Part shown: positions 27,034 to 36,594 of the stretch, in pieces
Numbering within the stretch: the stretch's first letter is position 1
Layout of the letters: the number at the start of each line of letters is the position of its first letter
Assembly: GCF_046557615.1 (NCBI RefSeq)
Contig: NZ_JBKIII010000003.1
Location: 226,517-290,516 of the forward strand
Direction of reading: 5' to 3'
DNA length: 64,000 bases
Origin: Haloferax sp046557615
Lineage (GTDB): Archaea > Halobacteriota > Halobacteria > Halobacteriales > Haloferacaceae
The notes under the pieces: generated by a model
Databases searched by the model: none
What the model was told of the DNA's origin: nothing
Seen by the model: the letters and a program-made list of their open reading frames with translations, nothing else
Translations under genes and position numbers: made by a program

Positions 27034-29211
27034 ATGAAAGAATTAGAACGAGACCTCGGTCTGCCGTCTGTACTTGCGATTAGCACTGGTGCGATGATCG
27101 GTAGCGGCATCTTCATCTTGCCCGCTCTCGCCCTCGAGATTGCAGGGCCCGCAGTCATAGTCGCGTACGCGCTCGCGGGGTTACTGGTTGTTCCTGCAGC
27201 GCTCTCGAAATCAGAGATGGCGACTGCCATGCCGGAAGCTGGCGGCACCTACATCTACATCGAACGCGGGATGGGGCCCTTGCTCGGAACTATCGCGGGC
27301 GTGGGTACGTGGTTTTCGCTGTCGTTCAAGGGTGCGCTCGCACTGGTTGGGGGCGTTCCGTACCTGTTGTTGTTGTTCGACCTGCCCTTGAAACCAGTCG
27401 CGCTGGGACTCGCAGCATTCTTGATTCTGGTCAACATCATCGGAGCGAAACAGACGGGGAGACTGCAAATTGCCATCGTCGCCGTGATGTTGGCTGCGCT
27501 CGGTTGGTTTGCGGCCTGGAGTGCCCCAAGCGTGCAACCAGCGAATTACGCGAACTTCTTCGACGCCGGTCTCTCCGGATTGCTCGCTGCGACCGGCCTC
27601 GTGTTCGTCTCCTATGCAGGTGTCACGAAAGTAGCGAGCGTCGCCGAAGAAGTCGAATCGCCCGGTCGGAACATTCCCCTCGGAATCCTCGGTTCACTCG
27701 TGTTCACCACGCTGCTGTACATAACAATCGTGGCAGTCCTCGTCGGTGTGACCGAGCCGGGGTCGGTCGCAGGGTCACTGACACCAGTCGCCGTCGCTGC
27801 AGAATCCACCCTCGGACAGGTCGGCGTCATCATAGTCATCCTCGCTGCAGTACTCGCGCTAATCTCAACAGCGAACGCCGGAATCCTGTCTTCGTCTCGA
27901 TACCCACTCGCGATGAGTCGTGATTTACTCGCACCGCCGTCGCTCTCGACGGTGAGCGACCGCTTTGGGACGCCCATTCCTGCGATCACACTCACGGGTA
28001 TCGTGTTGCTCCTGCTCATCGCGTTCGTCCCAATCTTAGAGATTGCTAAATTGGCGAGTGCGTTCCAGATTCTCGTGTTCTCGCTCATCAACGTCGCTGT
28101 CGTGGCGTTCCGCGAGGGAAGCACGGAGTACAACCCAGAATTCACCTCTCCGTTCTACCCGTGGGTCCAAGTGTTCGGTGCCGTAACTGGTGTGTTGTTG
28201 CTGACCCAGATGGGTCCCGTCGCGTTTGTCGGTGCCTTCGTAATCGTCGTCGGAAGCGTCGCTTGGTACTTCGCGTACGCTCGTTCACGGGTGAACCGCT
28301 CGGGCGTCGCAACCAACGCAATTCGACGTCAAGTGAACAAGAACGCCGTGACCAACGTCGTCTCTGCGACCGACGAACACACGAAGGAAGTGCTCGTTGC
28401 ATTCACGAAAGACGTCGGTCCTGAACGTGAACGAGCACTCGTGAACGTCGCCGCCGACCTCGTCGCCCGAGACGACGGACGGGTCGTTGCCGTTCGGTTT
28501 GACGAAGTCCCAGACCAAGTACCACTGACAGACGACATCACGGTCCAGTCTCCGTCTGACCTTTCCTTCGAGGCCCGAATGTCGGCTTTCGCAGACGACG
28601 CTGCGGTTGCTATCGAGGCAGACGAAATCGTCAGCCACGATACGAAACACGCTGTGGTCAACTTCGCTGACCACCGCGGTGTGGACACTATCGTCGCTGA
28701 ACACGAACCGCTTCGACTCCAGTCGCGGTTGTTCGGCGACCCCATCGATTGGGTCGTCCGACACGCCCCCTGTGACGTCATTCTCGTCGATAACCTCGGC
28801 TACGACGAACCGAAGCGGGTGACGCTCACGGGCGCTACCAGCCCATACTCTCCACTCGCAGTCAGCATCGCCGAGCGGGTCGCCTCGGCAAATCGAGGGA
28901 CGATTTCGATTCAGTACACGTCTGATGAATCGGACGAACCAGACCGGTTGAAGGTAGTAAACGAGTACCGGACTGACCTCAACAACGTGTTATCTGTCCC
29001 AGTTCGGACGGAGGCCCTCTTTACCGATGGCGGACGACGTGTCCACCCCGACCTCGTCGTACAACCGAGTCCTGACCGTCGAATCAGAACCGCTCTCCTC
29101 GGGACGTTGTCGTCGACGCCGAGTTACAACTGTACGACACTGACAGTGTACTCACATGCTTCTCGCCGACCGTCCGTGGCTGAGCGACTACTCGAACGCC
29201 TCGCATCCTGA
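27034..29211 (+). CDS. APC-family amino-acid permease with C-terminal universal-stress domains
   Basis: A 725-residue fusion. Residues about 1-425 form a twelve-helix APC-superfamily transporter. TM1 carries STGAMIGSGIFILPAL, the conserved substrate-binding unwound helix, and SKSEMATAMPEAGGTYIYIE follows. Residues about 455-725 are two UspA-like domains (HTKEVLVAFTKDVGPERERALV and HAPCDVILVDN). The fusion is common in haloarchaea and is thought to regulate transport in response to nucleotide or stress. Substrate unknown. Single gene. Confidence 0.9.
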   Translation: MKELERDLGLPSVLAISTGAMIGSGIFILPALALEIAGPAVIVAYALAGLLVVPAALSKSEMATAMPEAGGTYIYIERGMGPLLGTIAGVGTWFSLSFKGALALVGGVPYLLLLFDLPLKPVALGLAAFLILVNIIGAKQTGRLQIAIVAVMLAALGWFAAWSAPSVQPANYANFFDAGLSGLLAATGLVFVSYAGVTKVASVAEEVESPGRNIPLGILGSLVFTTLLYITIVAVLVGVTEPGSVAGSLTPVAVAAESTLGQVGVIIVILAAVLALISTANAGILSSSRYPLAMSRDLLAPPSLSTVSDRFGTPIPAITLTGIVLLLLIAFVPILEIAKLASAFQILVFSLINVAVVAFREGSTEYNPEFTSPFYPWVQVFGAVTGVLLLTQMGPVAFVGAFVIVVGSVAWYFAYARSRVNRSGVATNAIRRQVNKNAVTNVVSATDEHTKEVLVAFTKDVGPERERALVNVAADLVARDDGRVVAVRFDEVPDQVPLTDDITVQSPSDLSFEARMSAFADDAAVAIEADEIVSHDTKHAVVNFADHRGVDTIVAEHEPLRLQSRLFGDPIDWVVRHAPCDVILVDNLGYDEPKRVTLTGATSPYSPLAVSIAERVASANRGTISIQYTSDESDEPDRLKVVNEYRTDLNNVLSVPVRTEALFTDGGRRVHPDLVVQPSPDRRIRTALLGTLSSTPSYNCTTLTVYSHASRRPSVAERLLERLAS

Positions 29212-29372
29212 GGCAGTAACGACGTCGCTGACGGTGAATTGGCATCCGTCATCGCACTCTACTACCACTTCTTCGACTGATGATTGTGTACTCAGGACGG
29301 AGTACTCGAAGAGCAACCGACAAGTAATAACCCGGAATGTCTAACCAACTGTCTCGCACGGAGTAGAGACGG

Positions 29373-30383
29373 TCAGCCGGAGACTTTCACGACCTGTTTT
29401 CCGATATTGTCACCAGAGAAAAGCCCGAGGAATGCATCTGGTGCGTTTTCGAGGCCCTCTACGACTGTCTCACGGTGTTTTAACTGTCCAGTTGCAACCC
29501 ACTTTCCGAGTTGCTCGGACGCCTCTCCGAATCGCGTTGCATAGTCACCGATGAGAAGTCCCTGTACTTTGGCACGTGGGGCGATAAGCATCGGGAGCTT
29601 TCGTGGGCCCATTGGAACCTCTTCATCGTTGTAGTGTGCGATTTGACCGCAGACTGCGACACGTGCATCGAGGTTGAGCTTCGTGAACACAGCGTCGGTA
29701 ACCGGCCCACCCACGTTGTCGAAGTAGACGTCGACACCCTCTGGTGCGGCGTCGTCGAGGGCTGCTTGGTAGTCATCGGTCTTCTTGTAGTTGATTGCCG
29801 CGTCGAACCCGAGGTCCTCGGTGAGCCAGTCGATCTTTTCATCAGAGCCAGCGAAGCCGACGACACGACACCCATTCAGCTTCGCAATCTGGCCGACGAC
29901 TGAGCCAACCGCGCCAGCAGCACCAGAGACGACAACGGTGTCACCTGGCTTTGGCTCGCCGACTTCGAGCAACCCAAAGTACGCTGTTCGACCTGGCATT
30001 CCGAGGGTTCCGAGATACGCCGGGAGGTCTGCGATATCTGGGTCTACGGATGCGACATCGTTTGCATCCAAGACGCTATAGTCGGCCCACGTTCCGTTCC
30101 CAGTGACGAGGTCGCCTGCTTCGTATTGGTCACTCTTACTCTCGACGACCTCACCGACGATTCCACCGCGAAGGACGTCACCAACGTCCCACGGATCAGC
30201 ATACGATTCTGCGTCGCGCATCCGGCCACGCATGTACGGGTCCACAGAGAGGTACTTGACACGTACTAAGAGTTGTCCGTGCTTTGGCTCTGAGACGTCA
30301 CCCTCTCGAAGTTCGAAACTCTCTGCGTCTGGCTCGCCTTCTGGTCGTTCAGCAAAGTACCACTCTCGGTTGGAATCGCGCAT
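29373..30383 (-). CDS. NADP-dependent MDR oxidoreductase (CurA/leukotriene-B4 dehydrogenase type)
   Basis: A 336-residue medium-chain dehydrogenase/reductase without zinc ligands. Visible are the N-terminal GroES-like domain with YLSVDPYMRGRM and the nucleotide motif SGAAGAVGSVVGQIAK near residue 155. Later come KIDWLTEDLGFDAAINYK and VDVYFDNVGG, typical of double-bond reductases of enones. It would reduce activated C=C bonds using NADPH. Isolated gene between unrelated transporters. Confidence 0.9.
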   Translation of the reverse strand: MRDSNREWYFAERPEGEPDAESFELREGDVSEPKHGQLLVRVKYLSVDPYMRGRMRDAESYADPWDVGDVLRGGIVGEVVESKSDQYEAGDLVTGNGTWADYSVLDANDVASVDPDIADLPAYLGTLGMPGRTAYFGLLEVGEPKPGDTVVVSGAAGAVGSVVGQIAKLNGCRVVGFAGSDEKIDWLTEDLGFDAAINYKKTDDYQAALDDAAPEGVDVYFDNVGGPVTDAVFTKLNLDARVAVCGQIAHYNDEEVPMGPRKLPMLIAPRAKVQGLLIGDYATRFGEASEQLGKWVATGQLKHRETVVEGLENAPDAFLGLFSGDNIGKQVVKVSG

Positions 30384-30565
30384 ACCCTGGCTCGGGTCGT
30401 TTCACCGAAAGGGCTTCTGGAGGCGGGTGGTGTTTCTGGCAAATGAATAGTGGTGAACTGTAGACGAGAAGAGAGAACGATTAACGAACCCCAACAGCCA
30501 GCAGGTAACTCGACCTGCAAACAGCAAGTGGTTTAGCATTCTTCAAGAAATCAGAGATAGAAACC

Positions 30566-31786
30566 GTGAGCGACCGACCAACCAACCAAACATCTCGATA
30601 CGAGGCAGTGGGTCTGCTCGTCGGGTTTTTCTTACTCTCGACAGCAGCCGCAGCGTACGAAATCGCCCCAGCGAGCGTCTTCCCTGTTATTCGAGCGTCA
30701 CTCGGAATCGATGGGAGTACCGCCGGATTGCTCGTCAGCATCATGTACGCGACTGCTGTCGTCACTAGCATCCCTGTCGGCATCGTCCTCGACCGCTTTT
30801 CGGTCCGCCGGGTGGTCTTCTTCGGTGCCGTCGGACTCTCCGTTGCAGGTATCTGGGGCTGGTACGCGGCTACTGCTGGGGCATATCTCTCGTTACTCGT
30901 CTCGCGCGTACTTGGTGGTCTCGCGTACGTCATCTTCTGGAATGCAGGTGCGAACGCCGTCGGCAGCGCCGTTGAGTCTCGGTATCGTGCGACTGCGGTT
31001 GGAGTGTTCACCGCGAGTGCGCCAGTCGGATTCACACTCGGTCAGTTCGGCAGTCCCCTCATCGAAGAAGCAGCTGGTTGGCCTGCAGTCTTCCCCCTAT
31101 ATGCCGCACTCTGCGTTGTCGGCATCACTGTCTTCTTGCTCGCGACCCGCCGCCACGTTCCCGGTGTTGATGCTGCTGCCCCCGACAACAAAGCACTGCG
31201 CGAGCTGTTTACCAGTCAAGCAGTCTGGATCGTTTGTGTACTCTGTTTTCTGGCCTACTCGCTCTATCTGTTTGTCAACACGTGGCTCCCGAGCTACCTC
31301 GTCGATGCATACGACATCTCGTTGGCGGCGAGTGGTCTGCTGACCGCTCTTTTCCCGGCAATCGGTGCTATAGCACGGTCCAGCAGCGGATTAATCTCTG
31401 ACCGTGTGTTTGGTGGAAAGCGTCGTCCAGTTATCCTCTCGTCGTTCGCCGTCACTACTCCTGCCATCGTCGCGTTCGTGTTCGTCTCGCAACTCGGGCT
31501 TGTCATCGGAACGGTCATCGTCGTCGGCTTCGCTATCCAACTCATTACTGGACTCATCTTTTCTTACATCACCGAACTCGTTGCACCCACAGTTCGGACC
31601 ACGGCCGTCTCCTTGCTGACGAGTATTGGCCTACTTGGCGCGTTTGCCGCCCCTATCGTAGCCGGCGCAATTATCGACTGGTCGGGGTATAACCTTGCGT
31701 TCTTCGTCGCTGGAGGCGTCGCTCTCTTTGGTGTCCTCTTAGCGTTTCGTGCGCCCGAACCCGGTGGAGATTTGCAGGGGTTCTGA
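30566..31786 (+). CDS. Major facilitator superfamily permease
   Basis: A 406-residue MFS transporter with twelve hydrophobic segments. The loop 2-3 motif is GIVLDRFSVRRVVFFGAVG, and the repeat after TM8 is SSGLISDRVFGGKRRPVIL. It starts with GTG. The nearest general types are the nitrate/sugar-phosphate-like and CynX-like families; the substrate cannot be read from sequence. No operon partner. Confidence 0.88.
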   Translation: MSDRPTNQTSRYEAVGLLVGFFLLSTAAAAYEIAPASVFPVIRASLGIDGSTAGLLVSIMYATAVVTSIPVGIVLDRFSVRRVVFFGAVGLSVAGIWGWYAATAGAYLSLLVSRVLGGLAYVIFWNAGANAVGSAVESRYRATAVGVFTASAPVGFTLGQFGSPLIEEAAGWPAVFPLYAALCVVGITVFLLATRRHVPGVDAAAPDNKALRELFTSQAVWIVCVLCFLAYSLYLFVNTWLPSYLVDAYDISLAASGLLTALFPAIGAIARSSSGLISDRVFGGKRRPVILSSFAVTTPAIVAFVFVSQLGLVIGTVIVVGFAIQLITGLIFSYITELVAPTVRTTAVSLLTSIGLLGAFAAPIVAGAIIDWSGYNLAFFVAGGVALFGVLLAFRAPEPGGDLQGF

Positions 31787-31887
31787 GTCGAACTCACAGA
31801 CTGGTAGATGTCACTCTAATACCGTCCGTACAGCCGAAAATGCGCTAGGGGAGTACCTTTTTCCGAGTACATCCAACAGTTTCCACT

Positions 31888-32241
31888 ATGACGTACAGGA
31901 TTGAGCCGGCAGAAGAATACGACGGCCGGATTTCCGTCCACCTTCTCGACGACGATGCTGGCAGGGAAGAAATCCGCTGTTCGTCCTATCGAGAAGCGAT
32001 CGAGGTCATCAAGACGAAACAGCAAGACGTGACGGTCGCCAAAATCATCGACAGAGATGACGAAGTCGTCTTTTCGTCACATGAGATGGACATCGACAAC
32101 TGGCAATCAGTATGGGAGAACGAAAAACGGCGTCTCAGGGTAGACGTAGAGGAATACGACTGTCCCTACGACAGTATCTCGTGCTTTGTGGACGACCTTT
32201 GTGTGCAATGTAAGATGGATAAACTACAGAACCGGGTGTAG
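31888..32241 (+). CDS. Small acidic protein of unknown function
   Basis: A 117-residue protein. It is acidic with a predicted alpha/beta N-terminal part (HLLDDDAGREEIRCSSYREAIEVI) and four Cys near the end (positions about 94-108, spaced C-x6-C-x6-C-x3-C). These could bind metal. I do not recognise a family. Codon use and start context match the neighbours, so it is probably real. Confidence 0.6.
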   Translation: MTYRIEPAEEYDGRISVHLLDDDAGREEIRCSSYREAIEVIKTKQQDVTVAKIIDRDDEVVFSSHEMDIDNWQSVWENEKRRLRVDVEEYDCPYDSISCFVDDLCVQCKMDKLQNRV

Positions 32242-32373
32242 GCACTGCCCGCAGAAAGGCAGACCCAGGCATTCCTGCGATGCGGCGAGTCGCTCAGTCT
32301 CGCCGTCACGATACTTCGGAATCTGGTTACGACGAGCGTGTCAAATTATCATCCTGCCTGTCCATTTTTATCT

Positions 32374-33627
32374 ATGGAACAGTACGACAAGCTCTACGAA
32401 CTGTACGACCGACACGATGCAGACGCCCTCCGTGCGCTGCAAGACCTCGTCGACCTGTTTCCACTCGTCGAGTCGTCCGTCGCGCTCGACCGTTGGAAGG
32501 AGATTAACGAGGAACTCACCGAACGAAAAGCAGAGATTGAGGTGGCATTCCCTGAGTTCGGAGAGACGTTTGCAGACCTCGCAACGAGAGCACGGGAGGA
32601 ACAGGCGTTCATGGGTCTCGACCTCTACAACAAGTATCACCGCGCAGTGAACGTCTTCGTCCTCGACGTCGACGAGACGCTGCGTTCGACGGGGAGTACA
32701 GATAACGAGATACCTGGTGACACGCTCAATCTCTTGACCGAGTTCTACGACGAGGGAGTTCCTATCGTCATCTGCACCGGTCAGACCCTCGAGAACGTCA
32801 AAGGCTTCGCCATCCAAGGCCTCGGTAGTAAAATCGTCCACTCGGGGAACGTCAGCATCGTCTACGAGACCGGGACTGGTGTCTTCACGCCGGGGCACGG
32901 TGCCGACACGAAGCAACTGTTGTATGAGAATTTAGACGACGAAATACAGGCCGTCTTCGACGACGTACGGTCGCGCGTCATCTCAGAAGCACCCGAACGA
33001 CTCCGTCGGGGGTGTCACCTCCAAGGAAACGAGTTCAACGTCACGATGAAGCCCAACTTTGACACAGGGTCTGCGGCGGCGATAGAGATTATCGACGAGG
33101 CCCTGGTCTACGAACTCGACCTCTTGAGCGACGCGCTCTCTGCTCTCGACCGGGTCGAAGGGGACGTGAAGCGTGTCTCCGAGTGGACGCGCACATACTA
33201 CGCCGACCAGGACCGAGAGATTCACTCGGTTCTCGAACAAGCAGGTGAACTACCGGACATCTCTCCGACCGATGTCCCCGCAGAGATGAGAGATATCCTC
33301 GACCGAATCGATATCGGCTACTACGAGGGCGACGCCGCCGAAGTCGGCAGCCTCGAACTGAGCAAGGTCGTGGGCGTCGAGAAGGCGTTCGAAGTGCTTA
33401 GCATCGATGACCCATTCGCCGTCGTAATGGGTGACTCGAAGAGCGACTTACGTGTTATGCGTTGGGTTCACGAGAACGAATCCGGTATCGCTGCAGCCCC
33501 TGAACACGCCTCACAGAGTGTCCTGGACTTCGTCGAGTCGACGGACGAACTCGTGTTCGACGAAGGTCGTGCGGGTGATATTCTTCGGACGGTGTACGCG
33601 TTGAATCGGTTCGCCGACGAGATGTGA
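32374..33627 (+). CDS. HAD-superfamily phosphatase with N-terminal helical extension
   Basis: A 417-residue protein. Residues about 1-90 are helical and charged. The HAD catalytic loop LDVDET (about 95-100) supplies the nucleophile and acid/base Asp. Motif II is in VICTGQT (about 128), and motif IV VMGDSKSDLRVM is near residue 350. The C2-type cap is large. ATG 32374 is chosen; an in-frame GTG at 32338 would add twelve poorly plausible residues. It is convergent with gfcR (29 bp apart) and next to sugar-phosphate genes, so a sugar phosphate is a reasonable substrate (inference). Confidence 0.82.
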   Translation: MEQYDKLYELYDRHDADALRALQDLVDLFPLVESSVALDRWKEINEELTERKAEIEVAFPEFGETFADLATRAREEQAFMGLDLYNKYHRAVNVFVLDVDETLRSTGSTDNEIPGDTLNLLTEFYDEGVPIVICTGQTLENVKGFAIQGLGSKIVHSGNVSIVYETGTGVFTPGHGADTKQLLYENLDDEIQAVFDDVRSRVISEAPERLRRGCHLQGNEFNVTMKPNFDTGSAAAIEIIDEALVYELDLLSDALSALDRVEGDVKRVSEWTRTYYADQDREIHSVLEQAGELPDISPTDVPAEMRDILDRIDIGYYEGDAAEVGSLELSKVVGVEKAFEVLSIDDPFAVVMGDSKSDLRVMRWVHENESGIAAAPEHASQSVLDFVESTDELVFDEGRAGDILRTVYALNRFADEM

Positions 33628-33656
33628 GTAGACCGTTGGAGGCCACACGTGCGGTG

Positions 33657-34283
33657 TCACCTCTCGCCCATCTGGACCATCTTGACGAGCGAAAATATCG
33701 GGACGCCGTCTATCTCGCCTGTTCCGAGTTTGTCCGTCAACACGACGCCTGCCCGTGGGTTCCCACCACTATCACGTACTTGGCCGATGGTCTCGGTCAT
33801 GGTCTGTCCGGTGTCGATGTTATCGTCGACGATGTAGCAGTCTCTGTCCTGTACCAGCGCGAAATTCTGGGAGAACGACCCGGTCGCAGGCTCACTCTCG
33901 TCTTCGTTCCACTGGTACTTGCTCGGCATATAGACGCTGAGGTCTGTCCCGAGTTCCTGACTGACAACCGTCGCGAGCGGTCCACCGGTCTTCCCGATTC
34001 CGATTGTCAGGTCGGCATCTTCGCCTTCTTGAGCGAGCAGACTCGCCATGATAGCACCGAGATGGCTCAATCGGTGACCGTCTCGACCGATGGCGCTCCA
34101 GTCCACGTGGACGTCGATTGGGCTATCGGAGCGTTTCGCTTCGGTTTTCGGTGTGCCACTCTGGGCGACGAGCCAACTCGCCGTCTCACGTGAGACGTTT
34201 AGTTCGTCTGCGACCTCACCTTGAGAGAGCCCCTGGTTTGTCAACTGCTCGGCGCTTTCAATGAGTGCGTCAATTGACCTCAT
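33657..34283 (-). CDS. gfcR: GfcR-type transcriptional regulator (HTH + phosphoribosyltransferase-like)
   Basis: A 208-residue protein formerly annotated as PyrE-like. Residues 1-60 hold a helix-turn-helix (LTNQGLSQGEVADELNVSRE). Residues about 60-208 form a phosphoribosyltransferase fold with the PRPP-loop-like IVDDNIDTGQTMTE. GfcR of Haloferax volcanii activates glycolytic genes for sugar catabolism. The divergent neighbour here is fructose-1,6-bisphosphatase, with a 209-bp shared promoter region, which fits a role in central carbon control. Assignment by architecture and context. Confidence 0.85.
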   Translation of the reverse strand: MRSIDALIESAEQLTNQGLSQGEVADELNVSRETASWLVAQSGTPKTEAKRSDSPIDVHVDWSAIGRDGHRLSHLGAIMASLLAQEGEDADLTIGIGKTGGPLATVVSQELGTDLSVYMPSKYQWNEDESEPATGSFSQNFALVQDRDCYIVDDNIDTGQTMTETIGQVRDSGGNPRAGVVLTDKLGTGEIDGVPIFSLVKMVQMGER

Positions 34284-34492
34284 TTCACAAGGTGATAGAA
34301 CGTCCGTGAAATTAACTGTCTTTCATGGATACTTGATTTTCGCACCTGGAAAATACTCCTCCGTAAACCGATTTGGCACGGAGTCGTTTGCGGCGATAGT
34401 ACAGCGATTCGGCGAGACGATGGAACTGTCGGAATACCGTCTTATCATTACGCTAATGTTGCTCGAATCCCGATAACGAGCATGGTCAACAA

Positions 34493-35365
34493 GTGTCATA
34501 TGAAAACGAGGTGTTCTCTGTGAACGAGTTGGATAGCGTGGTTAACGCAGTCCAGCAAACGGCTCACTACGTGAATATGCACCTCGCCGACCATGCCAGG
34601 ACCGGAGCGGGGACGAACCCAAGCGGCGAAGACCAGATCGGTGCCGACGTTTGGGCCGACAGTCTGTTCTTCGACAAGCTCTCGTCACTCGACTGTGTCG
34701 GCGCGTACGCCAGCGAAGAGCGTGAAGATGTCGTCGACTGTGGAGACGGATACAGCGTTGCTATCGATCCGCTCGACGGGTCGTCGAACCTCGCCTCGAA
34801 CAATTCCGTCGGGACGATCATCGGCGTCTACGATGCCGACTTACCGGCGTCGGGTCGGGAACTCGTCGCCTCGATGATGGTGCTGTACGGCCCGTACACG
34901 ACGATGGCCGTTGCTCGTGACGACAGCGATACGGTCCAAGAATTCCTCCTGCGTGACGGCTTCAGCGAGCGCTGGGGAACGTTCAGAATTCCCGAAGAGG
35001 CAATGGTGGTTGGGCTCGCTGGAAAAGATAGTGAGCGCAGCGAAGAGTTCAACACCCTTGCTAAGGAGTTAGAACACGACCTGAAACTTCGCTACGGCGG
35101 TGCGACGGTCGCTGACCTAGCACAAGTTCTGGAGTACGGCGGGCTGTTCGGCTATCCGAAGACGGCGGTCTATCCCGAGGGGAAACTCAGAGTTCATTTC
35201 GAGGCTGCACCGCTCGCGTACCTCGTCGAAGCAGGTGGAGGCGGATCCACGGACGGTACCCAGTCACTGCTCGACGTCGAACCCACTGGATTGCACGCTC
35301 GAACACCGACGTTCCTCGGGAACGAGGAACTCATCGAGCGAGTAGAGACGGCGCTGACCGAGTGA
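34493..35365 (+). CDS. fbp: Fructose-1,6-bisphosphatase, class I type
   Basis: A 290-residue phosphatase of the FBPase class I fold, the key gluconeogenic step from fructose-1,6-bisphosphate to fructose-6-phosphate. The metal-binding signature DPLDGSSN lies near residue 88, preceded by ASEERED. LRYGGATVADLAQVLEYGG and FEAAPLAYLVEAGGGG follow, both family hallmarks. The start is uncertain: GTG 34493, or the in-frame GTG at 34511 or 34520. It is divergent from gfcR and convergent with the eIF2B-like gene. Confidence 0.9.
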   Translation: MSYENEVFSVNELDSVVNAVQQTAHYVNMHLADHARTGAGTNPSGEDQIGADVWADSLFFDKLSSLDCVGAYASEEREDVVDCGDGYSVAIDPLDGSSNLASNNSVGTIIGVYDADLPASGRELVASMMVLYGPYTTMAVARDDSDTVQEFLLRDGFSERWGTFRIPEEAMVVGLAGKDSERSEEFNTLAKELEHDLKLRYGGATVADLAQVLEYGGLFGYPKTAVYPEGKLRVHFEAAPLAYLVEAGGGGSTDGTQSLLDVEPTGLHARTPTFLGNEELIERVETALTE

Positions 35366-35451
35366 ACCCGAGTGTCACCACTCTCGGTTATCGTACTCGG
35401 TTTTCTCTAAGCCTGACTGCTGAGTACGGTCTGATATCCTGAGTAGTATCG

Positions 35452-36312
35452 CTACTCTGCTTGAAATTCGATTACTCCATCTTCGGTGACCACCGTGTCG
35501 AGGAGGCGAGTCGGTGTCGCGTCGTACCCTGGATTCGCGATATCGAATGTGTCCACCGGTTCCCGCATCACTTCCACTGCGGGCCCAAATTTGTTTTTGA
35601 ATTCGAAACCACCCCCGATGAACTTCAGTCCCACTCCGACGACAGTCACGGGGATGCCCTCACACGCGGCCATGGCGACCACCGGATAAGTACCAATCCG
35701 GTTGTATACGGATTCGGCGATGAGACAGTTCATTCCGATCATGACCCGGTCACAATCGGACATATAGTACCCAACTGCCCCGTCGACGATTTGAGTCACG
35801 TTCACGCCCTCTCGACCCCCTATCTGACGGGCCGTTCGGCGCCCCAGAAAGCGTGGTCGGGATTCAGTCACGAACAGATCGAAGCTCGTCCCAGAGTCGA
35901 GGGCGTACTCCAACGTCGCCATTACCGTAGAAGAGTTTTCGTGCGTCAAGATTACGTCACCGTCCTCGATGAGCCCAGCCGCCGTCTCCGCCGCTTTGCG
36001 CTTGCTCGATTCGATCTCGTCGACCATGGCCTCGATGGTGGTTCGCAACCGCTCTTTCGCCTCCTTCACAGTGTCGGGGTCGGACTCGTTGAGTTCGGTG
36101 ACGATTCGCTGTTGGGTCGTGAACAGCAATGCGTGGGAGTGGTTTGCCTGTCGGAGCGCACTACTATTGCGCTCTAGTGATCTCGTGAATTCTTCAACGG
36201 TACGGTGTTCTCTATCTATCAACTCCTTGAGTGCCGTAGCGGCTTTCACGGCGACTATCGAGGCACTCTGGGTCTGCATCGTCCGAATTTGGTCCACCGT
36301 TTCATCGATCAT
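35452..36312 (-). CDS. eIF2B-like / ribose-1,5-bisphosphate isomerase homologue lacking catalytic residues
   Basis: A 286-residue member of the eIF2B-MtnA-R15P isomerase family. Residues 1-110 are helical; the rest is Rossmann-like with VTESRPRFLGRRTARQ and YNRIGTYPVVAMA. In active R15P and methylthioribose-1-phosphate isomerases a Cys follows TH and an Asp sits in the GAD motif. Here the equivalents appear to be Glu125 (LTHENSS) and Asn195 (IGMNC). It may therefore be a regulatory eIF2B-like protein or use other chemistry. ATG 36312 is chosen over two upstream ATGs as MIDETV is the typical beginning. Confidence 0.8.
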   Translation of the reverse strand: MIDETVDQIRTMQTQSASIVAVKAATALKELIDREHRTVEEFTRSLERNSSALRQANHSHALLFTTQQRIVTELNESDPDTVKEAKERLRTTIEAMVDEIESSKRKAAETAAGLIEDGDVILTHENSSTVMATLEYALDSGTSFDLFVTESRPRFLGRRTARQIGGREGVNVTQIVDGAVGYYMSDCDRVMIGMNCLIAESVYNRIGTYPVVAMAACEGIPVTVVGVGLKFIGGGFEFKNKFGPAVEVMREPVDTFDIANPGYDATPTRLLDTVVTEDGVIEFQAE

Positions 36313-36594
36313 GACATTAATTGTGACACCCATCAATATGGACTTTCGCCCCCTTCTCCTTCACTACAGAAATTGAAAATACAAGACAGAACGAGCGTCG
36401 TCAGTGGCCTGAAAACGTAGGTCTGACCCACGAATAGTGGTCATCCGTCACTCCCCCGTGGATCTGTCTGCTGTGTATCCGTCTCATGCTGCCCCAACGT
36501 AATCGACAACGGCAACGGAGCCGTGATGGAAGGCTTCCGTGGTAGTGTCTGTACCGAGTTTATTTCTCCTCTTCTCCCCAACGGCAGCCACGCC

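Noticed and set aside
34261..34476. 71-codon plus-strand frame between gfcR and fbp
   Set aside because: Overlaps the gfcR 5' end and the shared promoter region; composition is not haloarchaeal.
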